64,000 nucleotides of DNA from Pseudomonas sp. PB101 (GCF_009764265.1 NZ_RWIR01000051.1:1-64000); one strand, 5' to 3'. Shown: positions 25,382-34,590, numbered from the stretch's first letter. Numbers and translations: made by a program. Notes: a model not told the origin generated them from the letters alone.

Positions 25382-26425
25382 TTACTTCGCAGCCCAGGAA
25401 TTGAAACGCTGTTCCAGTTGCTCGCCGTTGTCAGCCCAGAAGCTGACGTCGATCTGCACCTGGTTGGCGATGTTTTCCGGGGTGGTCGGCATGTCTTTCA
25501 GGACATCCTTGGCCAACAACGGTACGGCTTGGGTGTTGGCCGGGCCGTAGGCGATGTTTTCCGAGTAGGTTTTCTGCTGCTGTGGCATCACCGAGTAGGC
25601 GATGAACTTCTTCGCAGCTTCAGCGCGCTTGGCATCCAGACCTTTTGGAATGGCCCATGCGTCGAAGTCGTAGATGCCGCCGTTCCATACGACTTTCAGG
25701 TTGCTTTCTTTCTGCACGGCAGCGATTCGACCGTTGTAGGCCGAGCTCATGACCACGTCACCCGAAGCAAGGTATTGCGGCGGTTGTGCGCCGGCTTCCC
25801 ACCACTGGATGTTCGGCTTGAGCTCATCGAGTTTCTTGAACGCGCGATCCTGGCCATCTTTGCCAGCCAGCACTTTGTAGACGTCTTTCGGCGCAACGCC
25901 GTCGGCCATCAGTGCGAATTCCAGGGTGTACTTGGCGCCTTTACGCAGGCCGCGCTTGCCCGGGAATTTCTTGGTATCCCAGAAATCGACCCAACTGGTC
26001 GGTGCGGATGCCAGTTTGTCAGCGTTGTACGCCAGCACGGTCGACCACACGAAGAAGCCCACGCCGCAAGGCTGGATGGCGCCCTTGACATAGTCTTCGG
26101 TCTTGCCGAACAACGCAGGGTCCAGTTGCTCGAACATGTCTTCGTCGCAACCACGGGACAGTTCTGGCGATTCAACCTCTACCAGATCCCAGGACACGCT
26201 CTTAGTGTCGACCATGGCCTTGACCTTGGCCATTTCGCCGTTGTACTCGCCCGCCACGATCTTGCCGTTGCCTGCCGCTTCCCACGGTGCGTAGAAGGCT
26301 TTGACCTGAGCCGCCTTGTTCGCTCCGCCAAAGGACACCACGGTCAGGTCCGGGCCGGCCGCCATTGCGTGTGCCGCGCCCATCATGCCCAGTGCCAAAG
26401 CGGTGAATTTCAGGGATCTCAACAT
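25382..26425 (-). CDS. Periplasmic substrate-binding protein, PotD family
   Basis: 347-residue extracytoplasmic solute receptor with a signal peptide cleaved after about residue 22 (AHAMA-A). The body is of the bacterial spermidine/putrescine (SBP type 2) family: TVVSFGGANKAAQVKAFY near the N-terminus and WDLVEVESPELSRGCDEDMFE. The ligand is not readable; closely related receptors bind polyamines or other amines. Encoded after the ATPase and before the permeases. Confidence 0.9.
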   Translation of the reverse strand: MLRSLKFTALALGMMGAAHAMAAGPDLTVVSFGGANKAAQVKAFYAPWEAAGNGKIVAGEYNGEMAKVKAMVDTKSVSWDLVEVESPELSRGCDEDMFEQLDPALFGKTEDYVKGAIQPCGVGFFVWSTVLAYNADKLASAPTSWVDFWDTKKFPGKRGLRKGAKYTLEFALMADGVAPKDVYKVLAGKDGQDRAFKKLDELKPNIQWWEAGAQPPQYLASGDVVMSSAYNGRIAAVQKESNLKVVWNGGIYDFDAWAIPKGLDAKRAEAAKKFIAYSVMPQQQKTYSENIAYGPANTQAVPLLAKDVLKDMPTTPENIANQVQIDVSFWADNGEQLEQRFNSWAAK

Positions 26426-26473
26426 TTATTGTTCTCTCCACGTGCAGGGTTGGTGTTGGTATTGCCGGGGCGA

Positions 26474-27598
26474 TCAGTTCGCCTCTAGAAGCGGATCGAG
26501 TGCACGAACGTGCTCGACCTGCCAGCCAAGCGGTACCACGTCGCCGACGGCGAGCGCAGGATCGAGCTCGGCAATCGGCTGTTTCACGAAGAAGTCGGTC
26601 TTGCCGCAGACTTCCATGCGCACCCGGACGTGGTCGCCCAGATAGATGAATTCCTCGACCCGCCCGGAGAAGCGGTTGACGCATTGGTCGCTGGAGCCAT
26701 TGAGGCTCACCCGCTCCGGACGAATGGACAGGGTCACCGGCTCACCGGTCTGGCCGACGTTGACCGCCAGGGCTTCCACCTTTTCACCGCGTCCGAGTTC
26801 GACAATGCACCGGTCGCCGGTTTGGCTGTGCAGTCGGCCATTGAGGCGGTTGTTCTCACCGATGAAGTTGGCGACGAAGGTGTTTTTCGGCTCTTCGTAG
26901 AGGGTGCGCGGTGGCGCGATCTGCTGGATTTCGCCCTGATGGAACACCGCCACGCGGTCCGACATGGTCAAGGCTTCGCCCTGATCGTGGGTCACGTAGA
27001 CCACGGTGACGCCCAGGCGCTGGTGCAGGTGCTTGATTTCCATCTGCATGTGTTCACGCAGTTGTTTGTCGAGTGCGCCGAGGGGCTCGTCCATCAGCAC
27101 CAGTTGCGGCTCGAACACCAGCGCGCGGGCCAATGCCACACGCTGTTGCTGACCACCGGAAAGCTGCGCCGGGTAGCGCTGGGCGAAGGCATCGAGCTGG
27201 ACCATGCTCAGCACGCGCTTGACCCGGGCACTGACGTCGCTCTTGTTCATGCCGCGCACGGTCAGCGGGAACGCCAGGTTCTCGGACACCGTCATGTGCG
27301 GGAACAAGGCGTAGTTCTGGAACACCATGCCGATGTCACGCTTGTGCGGCGGCACGTTGTTGATGGAGCGCCCGGCCAACAGGATTTCGCCCGCGGTCGG
27401 CGTTTCAAAACCGGCGAGCATCATCAGGCTGGTGGTCTTGCCGGAGCCGGACGGTCCGAGAAGAGTGAGGAATTCGCCTTTGCGAATGTCCAGGTTGAGG
27501 TCTTTGACGATCAGGTTCTCGCCGTCGTAGCTCTTCTGCACTCCACGAAAGCTGACCAGAACATCATTGGCCCCTGCGCTTGAATCGACCTGGCTCAT
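26474..27598 (-). CDS. ABC transporter ATP-binding protein, PotA-like
   Basis: 374-residue ATPase energising the polyamine-type importer. Walker A GPSGSGKTTSLMML, signature LSGGQQQRVALARAL, Walker B LVLMDEPLGALD and the switch His in YVTHDQGEAL are all intact; the C-terminal ~110 residues form a TOBE domain. ATG at 27598 follows AAGGTG by 5 bases; the GTG two codons earlier is too close to that SD. First gene of the operon. Confidence 0.94.
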   Translation of the reverse strand: MSQVDSSAGANDVLVSFRGVQKSYDGENLIVKDLNLDIRKGEFLTLLGPSGSGKTTSLMMLAGFETPTAGEILLAGRSINNVPPHKRDIGMVFQNYALFPHMTVSENLAFPLTVRGMNKSDVSARVKRVLSMVQLDAFAQRYPAQLSGGQQQRVALARALVFEPQLVLMDEPLGALDKQLREHMQMEIKHLHQRLGVTVVYVTHDQGEALTMSDRVAVFHQGEIQQIAPPRTLYEEPKNTFVANFIGENNRLNGRLHSQTGDRCIVELGRGEKVEALAVNVGQTGEPVTLSIRPERVSLNGSSDQCVNRFSGRVEEFIYLGDHVRVRMEVCGKTDFFVKQPIAELDPALAVGDVVPLGWQVEHVRALDPLLEAN

Positions 27599-27834
27599 AC
27601 CCACACCTTTGTTATTGATGACTGCTGTGGGATTAAGCCTAGTGGACGCTGGGGACCACGCAAATCGGGGGGCAAGAGAGATTCGCCTCAGCCGGATGGA
27701 AGGTTGGGGGTAGGGATTGCCCTACAAGGATGGCGCGTTTTGGCAAATGCAATGGCGGCGCTCAGCTACAAGCCGCAAGTAATGGCAAAAGCGGTTGTTC
27801 GGCATGTCGTAAATGGATATGGCGTCGCGTTAAT
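27599..27834. promoter_or_regulatory. Upstream region of the transporter operon with a 6-4-6 palindrome
   Basis: The 316-bp gap between the ATPase start and the response-regulator stop holds a perfect palindrome GTAGGG-ATTG-CCCTAC (27710-27725), about 112 bp upstream of the ATPase start, and then a REPIN (27835-27904). The palindrome is a candidate operator for the transporter operon. No clear -35/-10 pair seen by eye. Confidence 0.4.
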
Positions 27835-27904
27835 CCTGTAGGAGCCGGCTTGCTGGCGATAGCGACCTCTAGAACGCCATCGCCAGCAAGCCGGCTCCTA
27901 CAGG
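27835..27904. repeat. Inverted REP pair (REPIN), GCCGGCTTGCTGGCGAT variant
   Basis: Perfect 26-bp arms 27835-27860 and 27879-27904 around an 18-base spacer, directly after the response-regulator gene. Confidence 0.9.
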
Positions 27905-27914
27905 GGATGCGGTA

Positions 27915-28544
27915 TCAGAGGAGCTTGTGCTCCATCGCGTACTTCACCAGTTCCGCCAGCGAGGTGATGTTGAGCTTCTGCATCAACCGCGCCTTGTGCG
28001 TGCTGATGGTCTTGCTGCTCAGCGCCAACTGCTGGGCGATGTCGTTGACGTTCGCGCCCTGGGCCAGGCGTTCGAACACGGAAAACTCGCGCTCGGAGAG
28101 CAACGAGTGCAATGGCCGCGAGTCGGTCAGGCCGACCTCGAAAACCATGCGATCGGCCAGATCCGGGTCGATGTAACGCCCGCCTGACGCCACTTTGCGA
28201 ATCGCCGTCAGCAACAGCGCCGGGTCGCTGTCCTTGGTCGCATAACCCGCCGCCCCGACCTTGAGCGCCCGGGCGGCCATCTGCGCTTCGTCGTGCATCG
28301 ACAACACCAGGATCGCCGGCGGATTGTTCAGGGCGCGGATCCGCGGAATGGCTTCCAGGCCATTGACCCCCGGCATGGAGATGTCCAGCAACACCACTTC
28401 GCAGGGCACATGACGCAAGGTGTCGAGCAACTGCTCGCCATTGCTCGCCTCCCCCACCACAAGCAAATCCTTGGCCAGGCCAATCAGTTGCTTGATGCCT
28501 TCACGGACGATGGTGTGGTCTTCGGCTACCAGTACACGGATCAC
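27915..28544 (-). CDS. LuxR/NarL-family response regulator
   Basis: 209-residue two-component regulator. The receiver domain has the phosphoacceptor Asp in VVLLDISMPGVNGLEA (about residue 54) and the conserved Lys near 104; the C-terminal LuxR-type HTH is LSEREFSVFERLAQGANVND ... LSSKTISTHKARLMQKL. Its partner kinase gene ends 17 bp upstream. Probable targets are not known; the neighbouring ABC transporter operon is a candidate. Confidence 0.92.
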   Translation of the reverse strand: MIRVLVAEDHTIVREGIKQLIGLAKDLLVVGEASNGEQLLDTLRHVPCEVVLLDISMPGVNGLEAIPRIRALNNPPAILVLSMHDEAQMAARALKVGAAGYATKDSDPALLLTAIRKVASGGRYIDPDLADRMVFEVGLTDSRPLHSLLSEREFSVFERLAQGANVNDIAQQLALSSKTISTHKARLMQKLNITSLAELVKYAMEHKLL

Positions 28545-28561
28545 TTGCCCTTCCTCATTGA

Positions 28562-30964
28562 TTACGACTGTCGGCGGTCCAGCGGCACGCGCACACTCAG
28601 GGTCGTGCCTTCACCCGGTTCACTCTCAAGGGATAACTCACCGCCCAGGATCAATACCCGCTCACGCATTCCGACGATCCCAAAGGAGGTTGGCCTGCCA
28701 AGTGCGGCAACAAATCCTACACCGTCATCGCTGACCGTCAGGCACAACTCGTCGCCTTCAAGCGCCAGTGTCAGTTCGACAGTATGCGCCTGAGCATGGC
28801 GCATGACATTGGTCAGCGCTTCCTGAAGGATCCGGAACAGGCCGATGGCCTTGGCGTCGCTGAGCACCGGCAGATTGTCCGGCACCCGCACCAGACACGG
28901 AATCTGCGTACGCGCTTCAAAGCGTCGGGCCTGCCATTCGATGGCCGAGGCAATGCCGGCATCGAGAATCGGCGGGCGCAATGCAGTCGCCACGTCGCGA
29001 ACCAATTGGAACAGTTGAGCGATCAGGCGCTTCATGCTGCCCAGGCGTTCGTTAAGACCCGGATCGAGTTGCGCGTAAGCCAGTTCGCACATGGAGGTTT
29101 CCAGCTTGAGCACCGTCAGCATCTGCCCCAATTCGTCATGAACTTCCCGGGCGATGCGCGCCTTTTCTTCTTCGCGCACGCTCTCCAGGTGTGCGGACAA
29201 CTCGCGCAATTGTTCCCGGGAGCTGGCCAGCTCGAGCTCGATGCGCTTGCTCTCACTGATATCCCAGACGATGCCGTCCCAGACATAGGCGCCATCTTCC
29301 AGCCGCCGGGTGATGGCCTTGATCTCCGCCCAGCGCTGCTCGCCCTGGCGCGTGAGGATGCGCCCTTGCCACGACCAGTCGCTGTCGGTATCCAGCGCAT
29401 GGTCCTGGGTCTGGTGATAGCTGGCCTTGTCATCCGGATGCACCAGGCTGCGCAGGCCTTTGTCGCGATGGGCCAGCGTGGCCGGCGAGTAGCCCACCAG
29501 GCTTTCGCTGCCTTCGCTGATGTAGGCAAAGTCGATCTGGCCGGTCACCGGCGCCCGTTCCAGGCGGAAAACCAGCCCCGGAACGTTGGCGGCGATACCT
29601 TGCAGCCGCGCCTCGCTTTCCTGCAGGGCCGCCAGGGCACGACGCCGCTCGGTGACGTCGTTGAGGTAAACCACCAGGTATTCACCGTTGCGAAAACGCA
29701 GAAAACTCAACGAGACGTCGGCCGGCAGCACGCTGCCGTCGGCGCGCACGCAGTTGGTTTCGAAGCTTTGCGGGCCGTCTTCACTGGCCCGGGCGCGCTT
29801 CCACAGATTGAGCCAGCGGTCCATGTGCAGGCCGGGCTCGAAGTCGATCAAGGGTCGGTCAATGATCCCGCCAGGCGGGTAGCCGAGCATGTTTTCCGCC
29901 GCGCGGTTGGCGTAGCGCACATGACTGTCCCAGTTGACCCAGAGAATGCCGACGGTGCTCTGGTCGATGGAAAACTGGGTGAGCCGCAACGCCTCTTCGC
30001 CAGCGGCACGCATGGCAATGTCGTCCTGCGCGGCCATCAGGCGTTGCTCCAGACTGTGCTGTTGGCGCCGCTGCCAGAACACGATAGCCATGCAGCTCAA
30101 CGCCAATACCGCCAGCAACAGGCAGAGGTTTTGCCAGAATCCCGGAGACTCGGTGAGGCGCGGATACTTGGGTTGCAGCCATTGATTGTGCAGCTGTTCC
30201 AGATCCTTGGCCGGAATCGCCCGCAACGCGCTTTCAACGATGCCCGCCAGTTCCGGCTTGTCGCGACGCGTGGCCACCCGCAGCAGTTGCGGCAGGCCGA
30301 CATCCCCGACCACCACCAGTCCGGCGAACTCCGGCTCGACGGACAGGCGCCCCAATTGCGCCTCGTCAACCACCGCATAGGCCGCCTGCTGGCCCGTCAG
30401 CAACTGTAACGCCTGGCGCTCCATCGGGACGCCCTGCAGGTTCAGGTGTGGATAGTTGCCGTGCAGATAATCGGCGATGGCGCTGGGCATGCGCACGGCG
30501 ACGCGGGTCTGGCTGTCGAGCTTTTCCAGTTCGACCGTGCCCGCGCTTTTCTGGTCGCTGACCACCAGTTGCGGCACCCGCATGTAGGGGTCGGAAAACT
30601 GCCACAGGCGCAATCCGCCAGGGGTTTGGGTCAGCCCCGGGGCGATGTCGATTTCGCCCTCGCGCGCGGCCGCCTCCAGTTGCTCAAGGTCGGGAAAGTT
30701 GCGCCAGCTCAGTTCGACGTTGAGGGTCTTGGCCAGCCACTTCATCAAGTCGACATTCACCCCGGACAGGCGCTGCAAGCGACGATCGTATTGCGCATAG
30801 GGCGCCTGCAACACCAGGCCGACCCGCAACTCGCTCTGCTGCGCCAGCCAGGACTGTTGTTTCGGCGTCAGTCGGGCAAGGTGCTCCGGGGGCATGGCCG
30901 CCGCCCAGCCCATCAAGGGAAACCACAAGCAGCCGATAACCCACAGGCAGCGAAAACGCATCAT
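28562..30964 (-). CDS. Sensor histidine kinase with periplasmic solute-binding sensor
   Basis: 800-residue membrane kinase. After a signal/anchor segment comes a type 3 solute-binding domain (about residues 40-270), one membrane helix (about 285-305), two PAS/PAC domains (about 340-460 and 470-590), then a HisKA_3 dimerisation helix with the phosphoacceptor His in ARIAREVHDELGQML and a HATPase_c domain (DDGVGF). ATG at 30964 was chosen; ATG at 30961 and GTG at 30985 are alternatives. It forms a two-component pair with the LuxR-type regulator downstream. The ligand is probably a small amine or amino acid, by family. Confidence 0.9.
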   Translation of the reverse strand: MMRFRCLWVIGCLWFPLMGWAAAMPPEHLARLTPKQQSWLAQQSELRVGLVLQAPYAQYDRRLQRLSGVNVDLMKWLAKTLNVELSWRNFPDLEQLEAAAREGEIDIAPGLTQTPGGLRLWQFSDPYMRVPQLVVSDQKSAGTVELEKLDSQTRVAVRMPSAIADYLHGNYPHLNLQGVPMERQALQLLTGQQAAYAVVDEAQLGRLSVEPEFAGLVVVGDVGLPQLLRVATRRDKPELAGIVESALRAIPAKDLEQLHNQWLQPKYPRLTESPGFWQNLCLLLAVLALSCMAIVFWQRRQQHSLEQRLMAAQDDIAMRAAGEEALRLTQFSIDQSTVGILWVNWDSHVRYANRAAENMLGYPPGGIIDRPLIDFEPGLHMDRWLNLWKRARASEDGPQSFETNCVRADGSVLPADVSLSFLRFRNGEYLVVYLNDVTERRRALAALQESEARLQGIAANVPGLVFRLERAPVTGQIDFAYISEGSESLVGYSPATLAHRDKGLRSLVHPDDKASYHQTQDHALDTDSDWSWQGRILTRQGEQRWAEIKAITRRLEDGAYVWDGIVWDISESKRIELELASSREQLRELSAHLESVREEEKARIAREVHDELGQMLTVLKLETSMCELAYAQLDPGLNERLGSMKRLIAQLFQLVRDVATALRPPILDAGIASAIEWQARRFEARTQIPCLVRVPDNLPVLSDAKAIGLFRILQEALTNVMRHAQAHTVELTLALEGDELCLTVSDDGVGFVAALGRPTSFGIVGMRERVLILGGELSLESEPGEGTTLSVRVPLDRRQS

Positions 30965-31037
30965 TGAACTCTCACACCCTGACAAATACTGACCAACCCA
31001 TTAGGCTGCCGGAACAACTTCTGGCCTGGAATATCCG

Positions 31038-32027
31038 ATGCCCCCTGTCTACCGCCTGGCACTGCCAGCATTGTGCCTGTCGCTGATCCTGCCTTGCGCT
31101 TTTTCCGTCGAGGCGGCCGACCCGGCACCTGGTGCAACAGAAAAAACCGCCGAAGAAAAACCACTCGAACGTCAGCCGTTGCCTGAGCGTAGTCAGGAAG
31201 AAGCGACTGCACTTGAGCGAAAAATCCCGGCTCAGGAACAGCAACAACTGCAAGCGGGCAACGACACGTTTCTGGCCTTGTGGAAACCGGCCAATACTGC
31301 CGAACCCAAAGGCGCGGTCATTATCATCCCGGGCGCCGGTGAAACCGTTGACTGGCCGCAAGCGGTCGGTCCTTTGCGGCGCAAATTGCCGGACGTCGAA
31401 TGGAGCAGCCTGAGTATCACCTTGCCAGACCTGCAAAGCGATGCCATTGCGCCACGAGTCGTGGAAGCGCCACCCGCTCCCAAAGCCGCCGAAAGCGCCA
31501 GTAAAGATTCGACCACCGCAGCCCCCATCGAGCAGGTGGCCGGCGGCGAGGCCGATGTGGCCGACAAGGTTGTCGCCGAAACCACCGAGGAACAATCCAA
31601 GGCTGATGCCGAGCGCATCTTTGCCCGGATCGACGCGGCGATCGCATTCGCCGAACAGCAAAGCGCTCGTAGCATCGTGGTGTTGGGACATGGTTCGGGC
31701 GCCTACTGGGCCGCGCGCTACCTGAGCGAGAGGCAGCCGTCGCAGGTCGAGAAACTGGTGATGGTTGCCGCGCAGACACCCGTGACGGTGAAACCGGAAC
31801 TGGCGGAACTGACCCCGACGTTGAAGCTGCCGACCGCCGATATCTTCTATAACGACAAACTGTTGGATCGCAATGCGGCTCTGGCCCGTCTGCAGGCCAG
31901 CAAACGATTGAAGGCGTCGGCCTTCAGCCAGGTGTCGCTCAAGGCGTTGCCAGACAACAAGGCAGAGCAGGAGCAACTGTTCCGGCGGGTGCGGGGCTGG
32001 TTGAGTCCGCTGCCTGCGACAGACTGA
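31038..32027 (+). CDS. DUF3530 family protein, alpha/beta-hydrolase-like
   Basis: 329-residue exported protein with an N-terminal signal peptide (to about residue 23, VEAA). The sequence has an alpha/beta-hydrolase-like nucleophile elbow VVLGHGSGAYWAARYL near residue 215-230, preceded by GAVIIIPGAGETVDWP, and a low-complexity Ala/Glu-rich region between (about 140-195). Function unknown. Divergent from the kinase gene (30964), with 73 bp between. Confidence 0.8.
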   Translation: MPPVYRLALPALCLSLILPCAFSVEAADPAPGATEKTAEEKPLERQPLPERSQEEATALERKIPAQEQQQLQAGNDTFLALWKPANTAEPKGAVIIIPGAGETVDWPQAVGPLRRKLPDVEWSSLSITLPDLQSDAIAPRVVEAPPAPKAAESASKDSTTAAPIEQVAGGEADVADKVVAETTEEQSKADAERIFARIDAAIAFAEQQSARSIVVLGHGSGAYWAARYLSERQPSQVEKLVMVAAQTPVTVKPELAELTPTLKLPTADIFYNDKLLDRNAALARLQASKRLKASAFSQVSLKALPDNKAEQEQLFRRVRGWLSPLPATD

Positions 32028-32045
32028 CAGACCGAGGCGCCTTCA

Positions 32046-32100
32046 TCGCGGGCAAGCCACAGGTTTTGTGTACGACACAAAACCTGTGGCTTGTCCGCGA
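32046..32100. repeat. 26-bp near-perfect inverted repeat with REP-like ends
   Basis: Left arm 32046-32071 and right arm 32075-32100 pair with one mismatch around ACG. The outer part CGCGGGCAAGCCACAGG is REP-like, the inner part GTTTTGTGT is not. It lies between converging genes and could act as a bidirectional terminator. Confidence 0.7.
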
Positions 32101-32133
32101 TAGCGGTATCACTGGCGACGCAAATGTTCCGGA

Positions 32134-32901
32134 CTAGCGAAAATCCCGCCGCTCCCGAATCAACGTATAGGCACTGTGCAATTCCCGCGTTCTCTCGGTC
32201 GCTTCACGAACCTGCATCGCCGTCGCACCGCTACCGGCAATCTTGTCCGGATGATGCCGACTGAGCAGGCGTCGGTAAGCACGCTTGATCTGCGCCGGCT
32301 CGGTGGTAGCCGACACCCCCAAAAGCCTCAGGGCGTCCTGATAACTTGGCACGCTGCTGCTCAATGGCCGCTTCTGCGGCTCATAGTCGTGGGCCAGCGC
32401 ATTTACCTGGTGAGGTGTCCAGCCCAGCCACCGGCCCCATTGGCTGATCAGCTCACGTTCACTGCTGCCGGCACGACCATCGGCCCAGACCATTCGCCAG
32501 CAGGCGCGCAACACGCCTTCGGCCGCATGGGGCTGGGCACTCAGGCGACGCAGATAACCGCGTAGGCGGTCGCGGCCCGACTTGCCGCGATTGAACGCGG
32601 CAATCGCACGACGCTGGGCCGGCCCGGACATGTCCAGCGCGCGCATTTCCGCCCGGGCCTGTTCGATGTGCCCGGCCACCACCTGACCGTCGCACTTGGC
32701 CAGGCGCCCCAACAGGACAAACAGCAATTCATCGTTACGCAGCACCGGGCGACCGCCCAGCTTTTCCCGCAAATGCCCCCAGCTCTGCAAGTGCAGGCGC
32801 CGGTCCAGCGCCTGCCCCAACAATGCGCCGAGCAAGGCCCCCGGAATGCTGGCTATGGCAAAACCCGCTCCGGCTCCGATCAGAGTCCCTGGCCACAGCA
32901 T
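32134..32901 (-). CDS. DnaJ-domain co-chaperone with TerB-like domain (DjlA-like)
   Basis: 255 residues. The N-terminal ~30 residues are Gly/Ala-rich and hydrophobic (GAGAGFAIASIPGALLGALLG), probably a glycine-zipper-like membrane segment; a TerB-like helical domain follows (about 50-165), and a J domain is at the C-terminus (about 185-255) with the HPD motif in RRLLSRHHPDKIAG. This layout matches DjlA. It is the last gene of amgK-murU-djlA-like, 1 bp after murU. Confidence 0.88.
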   Translation of the reverse strand: MLWPGTLIGAGAGFAIASIPGALLGALLGQALDRRLHLQSWGHLREKLGGRPVLRNDELLFVLLGRLAKCDGQVVAGHIEQARAEMRALDMSGPAQRRAIAAFNRGKSGRDRLRGYLRRLSAQPHAAEGVLRACWRMVWADGRAGSSERELISQWGRWLGWTPHQVNALAHDYEPQKRPLSSSVPSYQDALRLLGVSATTEPAQIKRAYRRLLSRHHPDKIAGSGATAMQVREATERTRELHSAYTLIRERRDFR

Positions 32902-32902
32902 C

Positions 32903-33574
32903 TCAGCGGCTCGCTTCTATTAATGTTTCAACTTCGGCCAGGCGTTCGTGAGTGCCGACATCGACCCAGTGGCCTTTCAACTGTTCGCCAGTCACCTGAC
33001 CGTCAGCCATGGCTTTGCGCAACAACGGCGCGAGCTTGAAGGCCCCCGCGGTGCAACCGTCGAACAACTGCGGATGCAACACGGCGATACCGCTGTAGGT
33101 CAGGGTTCCAACCTCTGGCTGACCGTCGCGTACCTGCGTTTCGACCAGGCTGAAGTCCCCGGCCGGGTGATGGGCCGGGTTGCTGGCCAGCACCAGGTGC
33201 GCCAGGCCGTTAATGGGCTGATGCAACACGCTGAAGTCGTAATCGGTCCAGATATCACCGTTGACCACCACAAACGCCTCATCCCCCAACAACGGCAAGG
33301 CGCGGAAAATCCCCCCGCCGGTTTCCAGGGGCTCACCTTCCGCCGAGTACTGGATGCTCACGCCATATGTCGAACCATCACCCAGATAGTCTTCGATCTG
33401 CTGACCGAGCCAGGCATGATTGATCACGATGTCGGTGAACCCGGCGGCGGCCAGCGCCCGCAGGTGATACTCGATCAACGGCACACCGCCGGCGCGAACC
33501 AGCGGCTTTGGCGTGGTCAGGGTCAGCGGGCGCATGCGCTCGCCCTTGCCCGCGGCCAGGATCATTGCCTTCAT
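32903..33574 (-). CDS. murU: N-acetylmuramate alpha-1-phosphate uridylyltransferase
   Basis: Makes UDP-MurNAc directly from MurNAc-1-phosphate and UTP, bypassing MurA/MurB. The 223-residue GT-A nucleotidyltransferase starts MKAMILAAGKGERMRPLT (nucleotide-binding loop), then VVNGDIWTDYDF (metal-binding Asp). It overlaps amgK by 4 bp (ATGA). In Pseudomonas this pathway gives intrinsic fosfomycin tolerance. Confidence 0.93.
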   Translation of the reverse strand: MKAMILAAGKGERMRPLTLTTPKPLVRAGGVPLIEYHLRALAAAGFTDIVINHAWLGQQIEDYLGDGSTYGVSIQYSAEGEPLETGGGIFRALPLLGDEAFVVVNGDIWTDYDFSVLHQPINGLAHLVLASNPAHHPAGDFSLVETQVRDGQPEVGTLTYSGIAVLHPQLFDGCTAGAFKLAPLLRKAMADGQVTGEQLKGHWVDVGTHERLAEVETLIEASR

Positions 33575-34590
33575 GCTTTCACTCCGGCACGCAGACTGGC
33601 CAGCAATACATCCAGCTCGGCCAGTTCAGGACGGCGAGCGATCACGGCTTCTATATAGGCAAAGAACCGCGGCACATCGCCCAGATAGCGCGGTTTGCCG
33701 TCGCGATGGCAGATGCGCGCGAAAATGCCGATGACTTTCAGGTGACGCTGCACCCCCATCAAGTCACTGGCACGCAGGAAGTCCTCGAACTCTGGCTGCA
33801 CCGGAATACCAAGGGCGCCCGCCTGCTGCCAGTAGCTTTCGAGCCAGCCGGACACACGCTCCTGGGGCCAGCTGAGGAAAGCGTCCTTGAACAGGCAGGT
33901 CACGTCGTAGGTCACCGGGCCATACACCGCGTCCTGGAAATCCAGCACACCGGGATTGGGCTCGCTGAGCATCAGGTTGCGCGGCATGTAGTCGCGATGC
34001 ACCAGGACTTTTGGCTGCGCCAGGGCGCTGTCGATCAACAGGTCGCTGACCTGCTGCCACAGCACTTGCTGCGCTGCGTCGAATTCGATGCCCAGTTCAC
34101 GTTTCACGTACCACTCGGGGAACAGCTCCAGTTCCCGACGCAGCAATGCCACGTCATAGCTCGGCAGCGGCGCAACCATCGGCAACTGCTGGAAAGCCAG
34201 CAACGCTTGCAGGGCATCGTTGAACAGATCGTCGGCATTTTCGCTGTCGATGACGTCCAGATAGGTCTTGTTGCCCAGGTCATTGAGCAAAAGAAAACCG
34301 CGCTCGAGGTCTTCGGCATAAATTTTCGGCACATTTATTCCGGATTTCGCCAGCAAAAAGGCGATATCCACGAAAGGTTTGCAGTTTTCCTGGGGCGGCG
34401 GCGCGTCCATCACGATGAAACTTTTGCCATCGCCTTCCCAGCGGAAATACCGCCGAAAACTCGCGTCGCTACTGGCCGCAGTCAATGTGGCCGGGGGGAC
34501 GGCGCCCCAACCCTGCTCGGCAAAGAGGGTCGCCAATTGTTTATCGAGCCAAACTTTCAGGTGTTGCAAGCGTACATCTTGATCAGGCAT
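33571..34590 (-). CDS. amgK: N-acetylmuramate/N-acetylglucosamine kinase
   Basis: Anomeric sugar kinase that phosphorylates MurNAc (and GlcNAc) at C1 for MurU. The 339-residue protein is of the aminoglycoside phosphotransferase fold: catalytic loop LVHRDYMPRNLML and metal-binding DFQDAVYGPVTYD. Often misannotated as an aminoglycoside phosphotransferase. Divergent from lptD, 130 bp apart. Confidence 0.93.
   Translation of the reverse strand: MPDQDVRLQHLKVWLDKQLATLFAEQGWGAVPPATLTAASSDASFRRYFRWEGDGKSFIVMDAPPPQENCKPFVDIAFLLAKSGINVPKIYAEDLERGFLLLNDLGNKTYLDVIDSENADDLFNDALQALLAFQQLPMVAPLPSYDVALLRRELELFPEWYVKRELGIEFDAAQQVLWQQVSDLLIDSALAQPKVLVHRDYMPRNLMLSEPNPGVLDFQDAVYGPVTYDVTCLFKDAFLSWPQERVSGWLESYWQQAGALGIPVQPEFEDFLRASDLMGVQRHLKVIGIFARICHRDGKPRYLGDVPRFFAYIEAVIARRPELAELDVLLASLRAGVKA

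Noticed and set aside
18520..27904. CRISPR array
   Set aside because: The repeated units are inverted REP pairs far apart; there are no regular spacers or cas genes.
33571..34590. Aminoglycoside phosphotransferase (resistance gene)
   Set aside because: It is linked by overlap to murU and fits AmgK; the fold is shared but the function is MurNAc kinase.
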